Assembly (NCBI RefSeq): GCF_016862195.1
Contig: NZ_BOMM01000021.1
Span: 1 to 37,439 of the forward strand
Direction of reading: 5' to 3'
DNA: 37,439 nucleotides
Origin: Paractinoplanes ferrugineus
GTDB lineage: Bacteria; Actinomycetota; Actinomycetes; Mycobacteriales; Micromonosporaceae
Notes under the pieces: generated by a model
Database searches by the model: none
What the model was told of the DNA's origin: nothing
The model's input: the letters and a program-made list of their open reading frames with translations, nothing else
Shown: one piece after another, positions 7,893 to 16,671 of the stretch
Layout: the number at the start of each line of letters is the position of its first letter
Numbering within the stretch: position 1 is the first letter of the stretch
Position numbers and translations under genes: made by a program

Positions 7893-9611
7893 ATGATGGT
7901 CGCCGCCAGCAATCGCGAGCCGCGACGGCCCTGGCTGGCCCCGGCCGCGGTCCTGCGCCGAATCGGCGAGATGCGCGCGGCCGGCGGCGGCCGGGCGGCC
8001 GAGCGGCTGCTCGACGCGATCGGTGCCGGCCGGGCCGCCCACGAGGTCGCCGGCATCGTCGAGGCCCTCGACGCGACCGGCGCCACCGCCGACGCCGATC
8101 GCGTCCTGACCGCCGTCTGTCGCCGCTCGCCGGCCGAGGTGGCCGCGATGCTCACCGTGCTGCGCACGCTTCGGCGTGACGCGGTGCTGACCCGGGTGCG
8201 CGCCCACGCCGCCACCGAACTCGACACCGGCACCATCGCCGCGATCGCCGCCCTGCTCGCCCCGGCCGAGCGGGCGGCTCTGACGGCCGCGGTTCTGGCC
8301 GCCCGGCTCCGGCCGGAGTCCGACGGCAGCCCGGCGAGCAGCGCCCGGCCGGACCTCGCCGGGGGAGCGGCCGCGCGGCTCACTCGCCTCGAGACGACCG
8401 ATCCGGCCGCCGCCGCCGGACTGGCCGAGGCGGTGCTCGACGAGGGCCCGGCCGAGACCGCGCGAGCGCTGGCCGGGCTGGCCGACGCACCGCTCCGGCA
8501 GCTTCTGCACCGACTCGGCACACGTCCCGCCGCCGAGGCCGCGCTGGTGATGGCCGAGCTGGTGGGTCAGGGGCAGCGGTCGCTGTCGCGGGCGGTCGCC
8601 GCCGCCGTACCGGGCGGGGTCGACTGGCCGGCCGAGACCGACGTCCGGGTGGTGATCGATCTGATGGTCGCCTCCGCCGAGCACGGCGCCGCCCTCGCCG
8701 CGGTCGTCGACGCCGCCGGGCCGCGCGGGTTCGTCGAGGCGCTCGCCGCCGAACCGGCCGGGGTGATCGCCGCGGTGCTCACCCGGGCCTACGCCGCCGG
8801 CGCGCGGGAGCTGGCCGGCGAGATCCTCGACGACCTGGCGCGGCGGCCCGGCACGGTCAAGTGGATCGCCCGGCTGTGGCACCTCGACCCGGAGCCGGCC
8901 GCCTCCGCCGGGCGCCGCCCCGACCTCGTCGACCGCTACCTCGACCTGGTCGTCGGCCTCCGTACGCCGCAGCAGGTGGCCGACCTGATCCGGGAGCTCG
9001 ACGACGGCGACGGCGCCCCGATGGCCGGCCGGATCACCCGGATGCTGCTCGACGACCCGGCCCGCCGGTGGGTCCGCCCCTATGTGGGTCACCTGCTCGG
9101 GGACTCGCCACGCGCCGACGTCCTGTGCGGCGGCTGGACCGGCGACCGGGCCGAGCTGGCCCGCGCCGCCGCCGTCGACGAGCTGCGCCGCCGGCTGCCC
9201 GAACCGGCGCCGGTGCACAGCTGGCGGCCGGCCCTGTCGTTGCGCGCGGCCGAGCGGCCGCTGTGGCTGGTGCGGCTGGGCGACCTCGACGGCGGTTCGC
9301 TGATCGGGCTGAGCGACCGCGGCGTGCACTGCCACAGCGCACCCGGGCCGCTGTCCGGCCCCCGCATCCGGCAACCCGGCCGCGAGTTCCGGATCGACTA
9401 CGAGCAGTTCGCCGACCTGACGTTCGCGTTCGTCGAGGAGGGCCGCCGGATCCGCATCGCCAAGGCCGACACCTCCTACTACTGGGCCGCCGACCACGCC
9501 GCCGGGGCCGAGGCACGCGCGGTGACGGCCCTGCTCAACGCGGTGGCCGCGGCGGTACGGGCGATCTACGCGGTGCGCATCGACGAGCCGCTGGGCCCCT
9601 CGCCGGGCTGA
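7893..9611 (+). CDS. Unknown 572-aa protein: helical Ala-rich repeats plus C-terminal beta domain
   Basis: I do not recognise this protein. Residues 1 to about 440 are Ala/Leu/Arg/Glu-rich and appear as consecutive amphipathic helices with many Ala-Glu-Arg-Ala segments, suggestive of a HEAT/ARM-like solenoid. From about residue 442 the composition changes to a beta-rich domain with alternating hydrophobic residues: PLWLVRLGDLDGGSLIGL, REFRIDYEQFADLTFAFVEEG, RRIRIAKADTSYYW. It ends in a helix. This part could be a PH-like or similar small beta fold. There is no signal peptide, membrane span or nucleotide-binding motif. The start is ATG 7893 followed by another ATG. It stands alone between the SDR and gntP-like genes. 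Confidence 0.8.
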   Translation: MMVAASNREPRRPWLAPAAVLRRIGEMRAAGGGRAAERLLDAIGAGRAAHEVAGIVEALDATGATADADRVLTAVCRRSPAEVAAMLTVLRTLRRDAVLTRVRAHAATELDTGTIAAIAALLAPAERAALTAAVLAARLRPESDGSPASSARPDLAGGAAARLTRLETTDPAAAAGLAEAVLDEGPAETARALAGLADAPLRQLLHRLGTRPAAEAALVMAELVGQGQRSLSRAVAAAVPGGVDWPAETDVRVVIDLMVASAEHGAALAAVVDAAGPRGFVEALAAEPAGVIAAVLTRAYAAGARELAGEILDDLARRPGTVKWIARLWHLDPEPAASAGRRPDLVDRYLDLVVGLRTPQQVADLIRELDDGDGAPMAGRITRMLLDDPARRWVRPYVGHLLGDSPRADVLCGGWTGDRAELARAAAVDELRRRLPEPAPVHSWRPALSLRAAERPLWLVRLGDLDGGSLIGLSDRGVHCHSAPGPLSGPRIRQPGREFRIDYEQFADLTFAFVEEGRRIRIAKADTSYYWAADHAAGAEARAVTALLNAVAAAVRAIYAVRIDEPLGPSPG

Positions 9612-9640
9612 GCCGAGGGGGGACCGCGACCCGCCGGTGG

Positions 9641-9680
9641 GAGAAAGATTCTTCGCTTTCGTGAGAAAGATTCAAAGCGC
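9641..9680. promoter_or_regulatory. Direct repeats before the gluconate-permease-like gene
   Basis: GAGAAAGATTC occurs at 9641-9651 and 9663-9673 (22-bp period, about two helical turns). The intervening CTTTC (9656-9660) can pair with GAAAG on either side, giving small inverted repeats. The AT-rich patch lies 31-63 nt upstream of the permease ATG. A regulator binding cooperatively on one DNA face is possible; no regulator gene is adjacent. Confidence 0.5.
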
Positions 9681-9703
9681 CGCGCCAGGGGTAAGCCCGG
9701 CGC

Positions 9704-11128
9704 ATGACGACCCTCGCCGCCGAGGCAATCACCGATGCCGGAACAGGTCAACTAGTGCTCGCCGCGGTGCTCGGCATCGCCGTGGTCATCCTGCTCATCG
9801 CCTGGGCCAAGTGGCATCCGTTCCTGGCCCTCATCCTCGGCTCGGCGACGCTGGGCCTGGTCGCCGGCGCCTCCCCGGGCGCCACCGTCACCTCCTTCAC
9901 CACCGGACTCGGCAGCACCGTCGGCAGTGTCGGCTTGCTGATCGCGCTCGGCTCGATGATCGGCGCCCTGCTCTCCGAGTCGGGCGGCGCCGACGGCATC
10001 GTCAACCGGATCGTCGACCGGGTGTCCGGCTCGGCCCTGCCGTGGGCGATGGCCGGCGTCGCCGCGCTCGTCGGCCTGCCGCTGTTCTTCGAGGTCGGCG
10101 TCGTGCTCCTGGTGCCGATCGTGCTGCTGGTGGCCCGCCGCACCGACATCGGCCTGCTGCGCGTCGGCATCCCCGCGCTGGCCGGGCTGTCGGTGCTGCA
10201 CGGCCTGGTGCCGCCGCACCCCGGCCCGCTCGTCGCGATCTCCAGCCTGAACGCCGACCTCGGCCTGACCCTGCTGTTCGGCATCATCTGCGCCATCCCG
10301 ACGGTCATCGTGGCCGGACCGATCTTCGGCAACTTCATCGCCAAGCGGGTGCCCCTGCCGGTGCCCGCCCTGCTCGGCCCGCCGGCGGTCGCCGACGCGT
10401 CGGTCGCCACCGGCGACGAGGACTACGCCGCCGACGCCACCGAGGTCGAGCGCGCCCGCCGCAACCCGGGCTTCTGGCCGGCCGTGCTGACCGTGCTGGT
10501 GCCGATCGTGCTCATGCTGGCCCGCGCCGTCGGCGAACTGACGGCCGACAAGGGCAACCCGGTGCGGGACACCCTGGACGTGCTCGGCAACCCGCCGGTG
10601 GCACTGCTGTTCGGCGTACTACTCGCCATGTGGACGCTCGGCACCCGGGTCGGGATGGACCGCCGGCAGACGAACGCGGTGCTCGGCGGCTCGCTGCCGC
10701 CGATCGCCGGCATCCTGCTGATCGTCGCCGCCGGCGGCGGCTTCAAGCAGGTGCTGGTCGACGCGGGCGTCGGCAACGTGGTCGCCGACGCGGCCAAGGA
10801 CGCCAACATCAACGCTCTGCTGCTCGGCTTCCTGGTGGCCGTCGGCATCCGCGTCGCCACCGGCTCGGCGACGGTCGCCACGATCACCGCCGCCGGCATC
10901 GTCGCCCCGCTCGCCGCCACCCTCGACAAGCCCGAGGTCTCCCTGCTGGCCCTGGCGATCGGCTGCGGCTCGCTGTTCTTCTCGCACGTCAACGACGCCG
11001 GCTTCTGGCTGGTCAAGGAATACTTCGGCATGACCGTCGGGCAGACCATCAAGACCTGGTCGGTGATGGAGACGATCATCTCGGTGGTCGGCATGACCTG
11101 TGTCTTCCTCCTGCACCTGGTGGTTTGA
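9704..11128 (+). CDS. GntP-family gluconate/organic-acid:H+ symporter
   Basis: 474-aa inner-membrane permease of the GntP family, which imports gluconate and related sugar acids with protons. The protein is almost all transmembrane helices. It has family-typical segments: SVGLLIALGSMIGALL, GLPLFFEVGVVLLVPIV with its charged Glu in a helix, and the HGLVPPHPGPL loop near residues 166-176, which is a strong GntP signature. RVATGSATVATITAAGIVAP and FFSHVNDAGFWLVKEYFG are near the end. ATG 9704 has AGGGG about 12 nt upstream. There is no gluconate kinase next to it, so the actual substrate is open. A strong GC hairpin follows. Confidence 0.92.
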   Translation: MTTLAAEAITDAGTGQLVLAAVLGIAVVILLIAWAKWHPFLALILGSATLGLVAGASPGATVTSFTTGLGSTVGSVGLLIALGSMIGALLSESGGADGIVNRIVDRVSGSALPWAMAGVAALVGLPLFFEVGVVLLVPIVLLVARRTDIGLLRVGIPALAGLSVLHGLVPPHPGPLVAISSLNADLGLTLLFGIICAIPTVIVAGPIFGNFIAKRVPLPVPALLGPPAVADASVATGDEDYAADATEVERARRNPGFWPAVLTVLVPIVLMLARAVGELTADKGNPVRDTLDVLGNPPVALLFGVLLAMWTLGTRVGMDRRQTNAVLGGSLPPIAGILLIVAAGGGFKQVLVDAGVGNVVADAAKDANINALLLGFLVAVGIRVATGSATVATITAAGIVAPLAATLDKPEVSLLALAIGCGSLFFSHVNDAGFWLVKEYFGMTVGQTIKTWSVMETIISVVGMTCVFLLHLVV

Positions 11129-11137
11129 CGAGGCCAT

Positions 11138-11165
11138 CGGCCGGCCGGTGCGAACCGGCCGGCCG
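11138..11165 (+). terminator. 12-bp perfect hairpin after the permease gene
   Basis: CGGCCGGCCGGT-GCGA-ACCGGCCGGCCG is a perfect 12-bp stem with a GNRA-type GCGA loop, starting 10 nt after the permease stop. It has no following T-run. It most likely terminates the permease transcript before the kinase gene. Confidence 0.65.
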
Positions 11166-11228
11166 AACGGCAGAAGATCTGCCGCACCGGAGATTTCAGG
11201 TCCGCCTCGAATGGGTAGAGGACAAGCC

Positions 11229-12692
11229 ATGCCCCACCCCGGAGAGATACTCGGAGATCGATACCGCCTGGACGACCGCATCGCGGCCGGCGGCATGGGC
11301 GAGGTCTGGCAGGCCACCGACACCGTGCTGGGCCGTGACGTCGCGGTGAAGACGCTGCACGCGGGACGGGCCGGCGACTCCGGCTTCCAGACCCGGTTCA
11401 AGCACGAGGCGCGCGCCATGGCGGTGCTGCACCACCCCGGAGTGGCCGACGTCTACGACTACGGGCAGAGCGGCCCGGACGCGTACATCGTGATGGCCAA
11501 GGTGAACGGGCAGGCACTCAACCACCGCATCGCCGAGCACGGCCGGCTGAGCGCCGCCGAGACGATGTCGATCGTCGCCCAGGCGGGCCGGGCCCTCGAG
11601 GCCGCCCACCAGGCCGGCATCGTGCACCGCGACGTCAAGCCCGGCAACCTGATCATCCAGCCGGACGGTACGGTCGTCCTGGTCGACTTCGGGGTGGCCC
11701 GCTCGGCCGAGTCGGCCGAGCTGACCGGGGCCAAGGAAGTCGTCGGCACCGCTCTCTACATCGCCCCCGAGCAGGTCTCGAAGGACTCGACCGGACCGTC
11801 GGCCGACGTCTACGCCCTCGGCGTGGTGGCCTACCACTGCCTGGCCGGGAACCCGCCGTTCATGGCCGACAACCCGCTCACGGTGGCGTTGGCGCACGTG
11901 AGCGAGGAGCCGCCGGCACTGCCCGCCGACGTGCCGCCCGCCGTCGCCGCACTCGTCATGACGGCGATGGCGAAGGACCCGGCCGACCGGTTCGGCTCCG
12001 CGGCCGCGATGTCCGACGCCGCGGAACTGGCCCTGGCCGCCGAGGCGGCGGACGCGGGTCCGCACACCACCGCCGTCCTGGCCGCCACCCCCGCGCCGGC
12101 CCCCCGGTCGGCCCCGGTCAGCGGCCACACCTCGGTGCTCCCGGCAGTGGCCGGGGCGGGCGTGGCCGGTGGCGGCTCCCGCCGGCGTACGGCCATGCTG
12201 GCCGCTCTCGGTCTGGTGGTTCTCGGTACCGCCGTGGCCGTGTTCGCCTTCGCCGACCCGGATGGCCTCCCCGGCACGCCCGCCCCGGCGAGCACCGTGC
12301 CGGCGCGGTCGAGCAGCGCCGCCACCGCGCCCGCCGCCGAGAAGAACAGCGACAAGCGGGGCAACGACAACCAGCCGGCGCAGAACGTCAAGACGAAGCA
12401 GTCGGCCCCGGCCGAGTCGGCCGCCCCGAGCTCCGCTCCCAGCGAGAAGCCGACCACCAAGGCCACGACTGGCGCCCCGGAACGGACCACCACCGCCCCC
12501 GACGCTCCCACCCAGACCGGCGGCGGCGACCAGGGCGACAACGGGACCGGCGAGGGCACCGGGAGCGGCGACAACAACACCGGCGGCGGCGCGGCGGGGA
12601 ACAACTCCGGCAGCGGCGGCGGCACTGGTGGCGGCAGCGGTGGCAGCGCCGACGAAGCCGCCGTGACGCAGGACATCACCGCGGCACCGTGA
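11229..12692 (+). CDS. Membrane Ser/Thr protein kinase (PknB-like, no PASTA)
   Basis: 487-aa Hanks-type kinase. The glycine loop AAGGMGEV is at residues 19-26, the ATP lysine is K41 (VAVK), the catalytic loop is HRDVKPGN with D135, and the metal-binding DFG is at 153-155. The APEQ segment follows the activation loop. After the kinase domain (to about residue 275) comes an Ala-rich juxtamembrane part and one transmembrane helix (about 322-343). A roughly 140-residue extracellular tail rich in Ser/Thr/Pro/Ala then ends as Gly/Asn/Ser low-complexity. No PASTA domains are present. Such a tail may contact the cell wall. The start is ATG 11229 with GAGGAC upstream. It converges on the propeller/LamG gene with a 10-nt gap. 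Confidence 0.93.
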   Translation: MPHPGEILGDRYRLDDRIAAGGMGEVWQATDTVLGRDVAVKTLHAGRAGDSGFQTRFKHEARAMAVLHHPGVADVYDYGQSGPDAYIVMAKVNGQALNHRIAEHGRLSAAETMSIVAQAGRALEAAHQAGIVHRDVKPGNLIIQPDGTVVLVDFGVARSAESAELTGAKEVVGTALYIAPEQVSKDSTGPSADVYALGVVAYHCLAGNPPFMADNPLTVALAHVSEEPPALPADVPPAVAALVMTAMAKDPADRFGSAAAMSDAAELALAAEAADAGPHTTAVLAATPAPAPRSAPVSGHTSVLPAVAGAGVAGGGSRRRTAMLAALGLVVLGTAVAVFAFADPDGLPGTPAPASTVPARSSSAATAPAAEKNSDKRGNDNQPAQNVKTKQSAPAESAAPSSAPSEKPTTKATTGAPERTTTAPDAPTQTGGGDQGDNGTGEGTGSGDNNTGGGAAGNNSGSGGGTGGGSGGSADEAAVTQDITAAP

Positions 12693-12702
12693 CCGGCCGA
12701 CC

Positions 12703-14520
12703 TCAGCCGATGTGCACCCAGACGTCGTCGACGCTGCCGTGGAACTGTTCGTTGGCGGCGCTCGCGTCCTTGCCGCCGACACGGAACGGCACGTTCGACT
12801 GCACCGACAACTCCACCGGCACGGCGATGCTCGCCCGCACCTGATCGTCGACGACGATCGACAGCGTCGGGCCGGTGCGCCGGCACTCGAGGGAGTGCCA
12901 CTCGCCGTCGGCGATCGACTCGCGGCTGCGGGCCCGGTGCACCACGGTCTCGTCCTGGCCGCCCAGGCCGCAGCTCGGCCTGCCGGACACCCCGTCGACC
13001 TGCAATGTGTACTGCCCGCCGCCCGCCGAATGGCCCTTCTGCAGGATGTTCTCGACGCTCGCGGTCCCGGCCGCGGCCAGCAGCACGGCGGCGCCGTAAC
13101 GCAGCGGCCGGCTGCCCGGGTTGAGGTCGGCGGTGTCGGCGGCCTGCAGGACGAGCCGCGGACAGGTGGGGCCGGTGCACTTCGCCGGGAAGGTGAGCGC
13201 CTGCCCGTTGCCGTGTGGCGTCATCACCGGCCTGGCGCCGTTGCGGGTCACGGCGCGCAGCAGGTGGCTGTGCCCGGAACCGTCGTCGAACGTACCGTCC
13301 GCGATCGTGGTGTCGAAGTTGTAGGACGCCACGAAGTCGTTCGTGGGAGTGTCCTTCTCCGGTGTCGGGCTGCCGCCGGCGAACGACACGTACCGTTTCC
13401 GGGTGAGCGGTCCGACCTGGGTGAAGTCGCCGACGGCGCTGATCGAGCCGAGGGCCGTGCTGGTCGCCAGCTGCCGGGTCCCGGCGACGCCGTTGGCCTT
13501 GGGCGACCACTGCAGCAGGTTGCCCTGCGCGTCGACGGCGGCGAGCTTGCCCCGGTCCACCGAACCGTCCGTGCACTGGCCCTTGACCCCGTTGTTCGTG
13601 GTCGTGCAGGCCCGGTCGAAGTGCCCGCCGACGTAGGTGATGCCGCCGAGGGTGGCGATGGCCTGCGCGTCCCCGTCGAACACCCGGGTCCATCGGGTCT
13701 GCCCGGTGCGCGTGTAGGCGACCGCCCGTCCGCCCTGGCCGCCAAGAGCGGCGTAGACGCCGGCCTCGTCGGCGGCGAGCGCGAAGACCTGCGACACCGG
13801 CTTCGCGACAAAAGTCCGATCGAGTACGCCGGTCTGCGTGTCGACTGCGGAGAGGCGCAGGGTGGAACTGATGCCGTTGGTCTTGTGGAACCGTCCGCCG
13901 ACATAGATGCGCTGCGGCGCGTACGCGAGGGCGGTCACCGCGTCGTCGGTGCTCGGCGCCCACTCGTCGAGCTCGCCGGTGGCCAGGTCGAACGCCGCCA
14001 GGTTGGTGCGCGGCCAGCCGTCGACCCCGGTGATCCGGCCGCCCAGATAGAGCCGCCCCGACCCGGTGACCAGGGCGCTGGGTTGGCCGGCCACGGTGTG
14101 CCGCATCGGGGTGAGTGCACCGGAGACGGCGCTGATGCCCGCCAGCGCGTCGCGGCGGATGCCGTTGATGTGGTCGAAGTCGCCGGCCGCATAGACGGTG
14201 TCGCCGGCCACCGCGAGGGCGCGCACGTTCGCGTCGGCTGCCGGCTGCCAGTCGAGCAGGGCCCCCGTGCGCGCGTCGAACGCGGCCAGTCGCGTCCGTG
14301 CGACGTTCTTGCCACCGGCGTTCGCGCTGGTGAAGTTGCCGCCCACATAGACGGTGCCGCCCCGGTAGGTGACCGCGTAGACCGGCCCGTTGAACGACGG
14401 CGAGACACCCGGATCGGAGGAGACCACCCCGGCCAGGGCAATACCGTCGACCGCGACCAGGACCGTGGCGACGCCGACGATCAGTACGCGGCGGACGGCC
14501 GACCTACCGCTTTTTTGCAT
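12703..14520 (-). CDS. Secreted beta-propeller (delta-60-like repeats) with C-terminal LamG domain
   Basis: 605-aa exported protein. The N-terminus [11 protein letters not shown] plus a hydrophobic core ([20 protein letters not shown]) is a signal peptide. Residues of about 45-385 form repeated units of 45-60 aa, each with a YVGGxF-like strand followed by L-A-A-F-D-xx-T-G (for example [41 protein letters not shown]). This is a delta-60-type or quinoprotein-like propeller. From about residue 392 (FVASYNFD) a concanavalin/LamG-like jelly roll follows, containing two Cys-rich turns. I chose ATG 14520 because it opens the signal peptide, although no clear ribosome site is seen; another in-frame start is at 14619. 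Likely an extracellular carbohydrate- or surface-binding protein; the ligand is unknown. Confidence 0.82.
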   Translation of the reverse strand: MQKSGRSAVRRVLIVGVATVLVAVDGIALAGVVSSDPGVSPSFNGPVYAVTYRGGTVYVGGNFTSANAGGKNVARTRLAAFDARTGALLDWQPAADANVRALAVAGDTVYAAGDFDHINGIRRDALAGISAVSGALTPMRHTVAGQPSALVTGSGRLYLGGRITGVDGWPRTNLAAFDLATGELDEWAPSTDDAVTALAYAPQRIYVGGRFHKTNGISSTLRLSAVDTQTGVLDRTFVAKPVSQVFALAADEAGVYAALGGQGGRAVAYTRTGQTRWTRVFDGDAQAIATLGGITYVGGHFDRACTTTNNGVKGQCTDGSVDRGKLAAVDAQGNLLQWSPKANGVAGTRQLATSTALGSISAVGDFTQVGPLTRKRYVSFAGGSPTPEKDTPTNDFVASYNFDTTIADGTFDDGSGHSHLLRAVTRNGARPVMTPHGNGQALTFPAKCTGPTCPRLVLQAADTADLNPGSRPLRYGAAVLLAAAGTASVENILQKGHSAGGGQYTLQVDGVSGRPSCGLGGQDETVVHRARSRESIADGEWHSLECRRTGPTLSIVVDDQVRASIAVPVELSVQSNVPFRVGGKDASAANEQFHGSVDDVWVHIG

Positions 14521-14694
14521 ATGGGGCACATTGTCGGTTAACGGTGGCCCGCCCGGGGGAGATGCGTCGCCGAAAGGATGGCAAATAGGACCGATCGGGC
14601 TAATCACAATGGGTGTCATCGTGCTCGATCAATGGGCTACCCGTGGGTATCTATGCTTGTCCCCACGCGTACGAGAGTTCGAGGGAGAAACGCC

Positions 14695-15135
14695 GTGCCG
14701 CCACGCCGCCTCACCGCCCTGCCCCTCGCCCTGATCGCGACCGTGTCCCTGACCGGCTGCGCCATCGAGCTTTCCCCGGAGTCCGTCCCGCTGCCGTTCA
14801 GCGTGGCCCCGACCCCGGCCGGCTCGGCGGGCGTCCCGGCCTACGTCTGCACCGCCGCCTACAAGATCCTCACCGACGGCGCCGTGCAGCTGGCCACCAA
14901 GATGTCCAGCTCGTCCGACTCCGCGAAGCAGGACATGCGCGACGCCTTCACCGACATGGCCACCAAGCTCGGCAAGGAAGCCGCCGGCACCACGGACCAG
15001 GCGCTGAAGCAGGCCCTGTCCACCGTGGCCGCCGACCTGACCGCCGCCGCCCAGCAGCCCGACCCGAAGGCCTACGTCAACGGCGACTTCCAGACCGTCG
15101 GCCAGAAACTCGACAACGCCTGCGCCGACACGTAG
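14695..15135 (+). CDS. Small secreted lipoprotein of unknown function
   Basis: 146-aa lipoprotein precursor. The signal peptide has basic residues (PPRRL) and a hydrophobic core, and ends in the lipobox L19-T-G-C22, so Cys22 should be lipidated after cleavage. The mature part has a Pro/Ser linker and then an amphipathic helical domain (residues about 50-140) rich in Ala, Lys and Asp, with two Cys residues (in YVCTAAYKIL and NACADT) that could form a disulphide. GTG 14695 is chosen over upstream in-frame ATGs because GAGGGAG at 14681-14687 lies at perfect spacing and the lipoprotein signal begins there. It is divergent from the propeller/LamG gene. Confidence 0.82.
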   Translation: MPPRRLTALPLALIATVSLTGCAIELSPESVPLPFSVAPTPAGSAGVPAYVCTAAYKILTDGAVQLATKMSSSSDSAKQDMRDAFTDMATKLGKEAAGTTDQALKQALSTVAADLTAAAQQPDPKAYVNGDFQTVGQKLDNACADT

Positions 15136-15153
15136 CGGCCGCGCCGGCGAGGG

Positions 15154-15178
15154 CCCCGCCGGCGACCGCCCGGCGGGG
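15154..15178. terminator. Bidirectional GC hairpin between convergent genes
   Basis: CCCCGCCGG and CCGGCGGGG form a perfect 9-bp stem with a 7-nt loop. It lies in the 48-nt gap between the lipoprotein stop (15135) and the exporter stop (15184). There is no T-run. Confidence 0.65.
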
Positions 15179-15183
15179 AGCAC

Positions 15184-16593
15184 TCAGTGGCGCTTGGGCA
15201 GCCAGAGGGCGAAGACCGCGCCGACGGCCACGATCGCCGCTCCGACGAAGACGGCGGGGCGCAGGCCGTGGACGAAGGCCGCGTGGCTGGTGTAGCTGCC
15301 GTACGAGCTGAACACCGAGGCCAGGGCCGCGACCCCGACGGCCACGCCGAGCTCGCGGATCGTGTTGTTGGCGCCGGACGCCACGCCGCGCTGCTGCTCC
15401 GACACACTGGCCAGGGCCATCGTGCTGATCGGGGCGAACGTCAGGCCCATGCCCACGCCGGCCATCGCGAACGCGACCACCAGGTCGGCGTAGCTGACGG
15501 TCGCGGTGCTGGCGATGCCGATCCAGAGGATCGCGCCGGCGAGGAGCACCTGGCCCGCGAAGATCAGGTTCCGCTGGCCGATCCGGTCGCCGAAGATGCC
15601 GGCCAGCGGGGCCACGATCATCGGGGCCATCGTCCAGGGCAGTGTGCGCAGTCCCGCGTCGAGCGGGCTCAGGCCCTGCACCACCTGGAAGAACTGGGCG
15701 AGCAGGAACACCGCGCCGAAGGTGCCGGCCGAGAAGGTCAGGGTCACGATGTTGACCAGGCTGAAGCCGCGCGAGCGGAACAGCGACAACGGCAGCATCG
15801 GGGTCGAGTTCCGCGCCTGCCAGAGCACGAAGGCCGCGATCAGGACCGCGCCGCCGACGAGCATGCCGAGCACGCGGCCCGAGGTCCAGCCGTGGTCGGG
15901 ACCGTCCACCACACCCCAGATCAGCAGCAGCATGCCCGCGGCGGAGAGGACCAGGCCGAGCGGGTCGAGGCGCCGGGCGCCGCCCCGGGACTCGTCGAGC
16001 ACGGTCGTGGCCAGGACGATCGCGACCACGCCGACCGGAACGTTCAGCCAGAAGATCCAGTGCCAGTCGAGTCCCTCGACCACCGCGCCGCCGACGACCG
16101 GGCCGACCGCGACGCCGAGGCCGGAGATGCCGCCCCAGATGCCCACGGCCGCGGTGCGCAACCGCTCCGGAACCGCCTGGGCCAGCAGGGTCAGTGCCAG
16201 CGGGGCGACCGCGGCGCCGCCGAGGCCCTGCACGGCGCGGGCGAGGGTCAGCTGCCAGCTCTCGGTCGCGAGCCCGGCGGCCGCCGAGGCCAGGGTGAAC
16301 ACGGTGATGCCGGCCAGGAACATCCGGCGGCGGCCGAGCCGGTCGCCCAGCGCGGCCGCGGTCAGCAGGAACGCGGCGAACGGCAGGGTGTAGGCGTTGA
16401 CGAACCACTGGAGGTCGGTCAGCGACGCGCCCAGATCCTCGCGGATCACCGGCAGAGCCGTGCTCACCACCAGGTTGTCGAGGGTGACCATGAAGGTCGG
16501 GATGCCCACGGCGGCGAGGACCGCCGCGAGGGGACGGGGCTTGCGCCGGGCGGGCGGCGATGCCTCCGGGCGTACGGCGGTGGACGTGGTCAT
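15184..16593 (-). CDS. MFS drug exporter, DHA2 family (second copy)
   Basis: 469-aa DHA2 transporter, predicted to have 14 membrane helices. Helix 1 ends in the typical VTLDNLVVSTALPVI. The loop 2-3 motif is GDRLGRRRMFLAG, and motif C is seen as GISGLGVAVGPVVGGAVVEG followed by WHWIFWLNVPVG. The start is set at ATG 16593, which has GGGGAG 6-7 nt upstream on its strand; the frame also runs 13 residues further upstream into the operator. It is divergent from a TetR gene, and the intergenic region carries two copies of one palindrome. It is not closely similar to the first exporter (4502-6004) outside family motifs, so this is not a recent duplication. Confidence 0.93.
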   Translation of the reverse strand: MTTSTAVRPEASPPARRKPRPLAAVLAAVGIPTFMVTLDNLVVSTALPVIREDLGASLTDLQWFVNAYTLPFAAFLLTAAALGDRLGRRRMFLAGITVFTLASAAAGLATESWQLTLARAVQGLGGAAVAPLALTLLAQAVPERLRTAAVGIWGGISGLGVAVGPVVGGAVVEGLDWHWIFWLNVPVGVVAIVLATTVLDESRGGARRLDPLGLVLSAAGMLLLIWGVVDGPDHGWTSGRVLGMLVGGAVLIAAFVLWQARNSTPMLPLSLFRSRGFSLVNIVTLTFSAGTFGAVFLLAQFFQVVQGLSPLDAGLRTLPWTMAPMIVAPLAGIFGDRIGQRNLIFAGQVLLAGAILWIGIASTATVSYADLVVAFAMAGVGMGLTFAPISTMALASVSEQQRGVASGANNTIRELGVAVGVAALASVFSSYGSYTSHAAFVHGLRPAVFVGAAIVAVGAVFALWLPKRH

Positions 16594-16611
16594 GGTCTTC
16601 TCCCCGAAGTT

Positions 16612-16662
16612 GTTATCGACTGATAACTTCACTGCGGACGACAGTAGTTATTGACTGATAAC
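16612..16662. promoter_or_regulatory. Two copies of a 16-bp TetR operator
   Basis: GTTATCGACTGATAAC (16612-16627, perfect GTTATC-N4-GATAAC palindrome) and GTTATTGACTGATAAC (16647-16662, one mismatch) lie between the divergent exporter and tetR genes. Their centres are 35 bp apart. One copy ends 9 nt before the tetR ATG and the other lies just upstream of the exporter ribosome site, so one repressor can control both directions. Confidence 0.82.
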
Positions 16663-16671
16663 CTGTCAACC

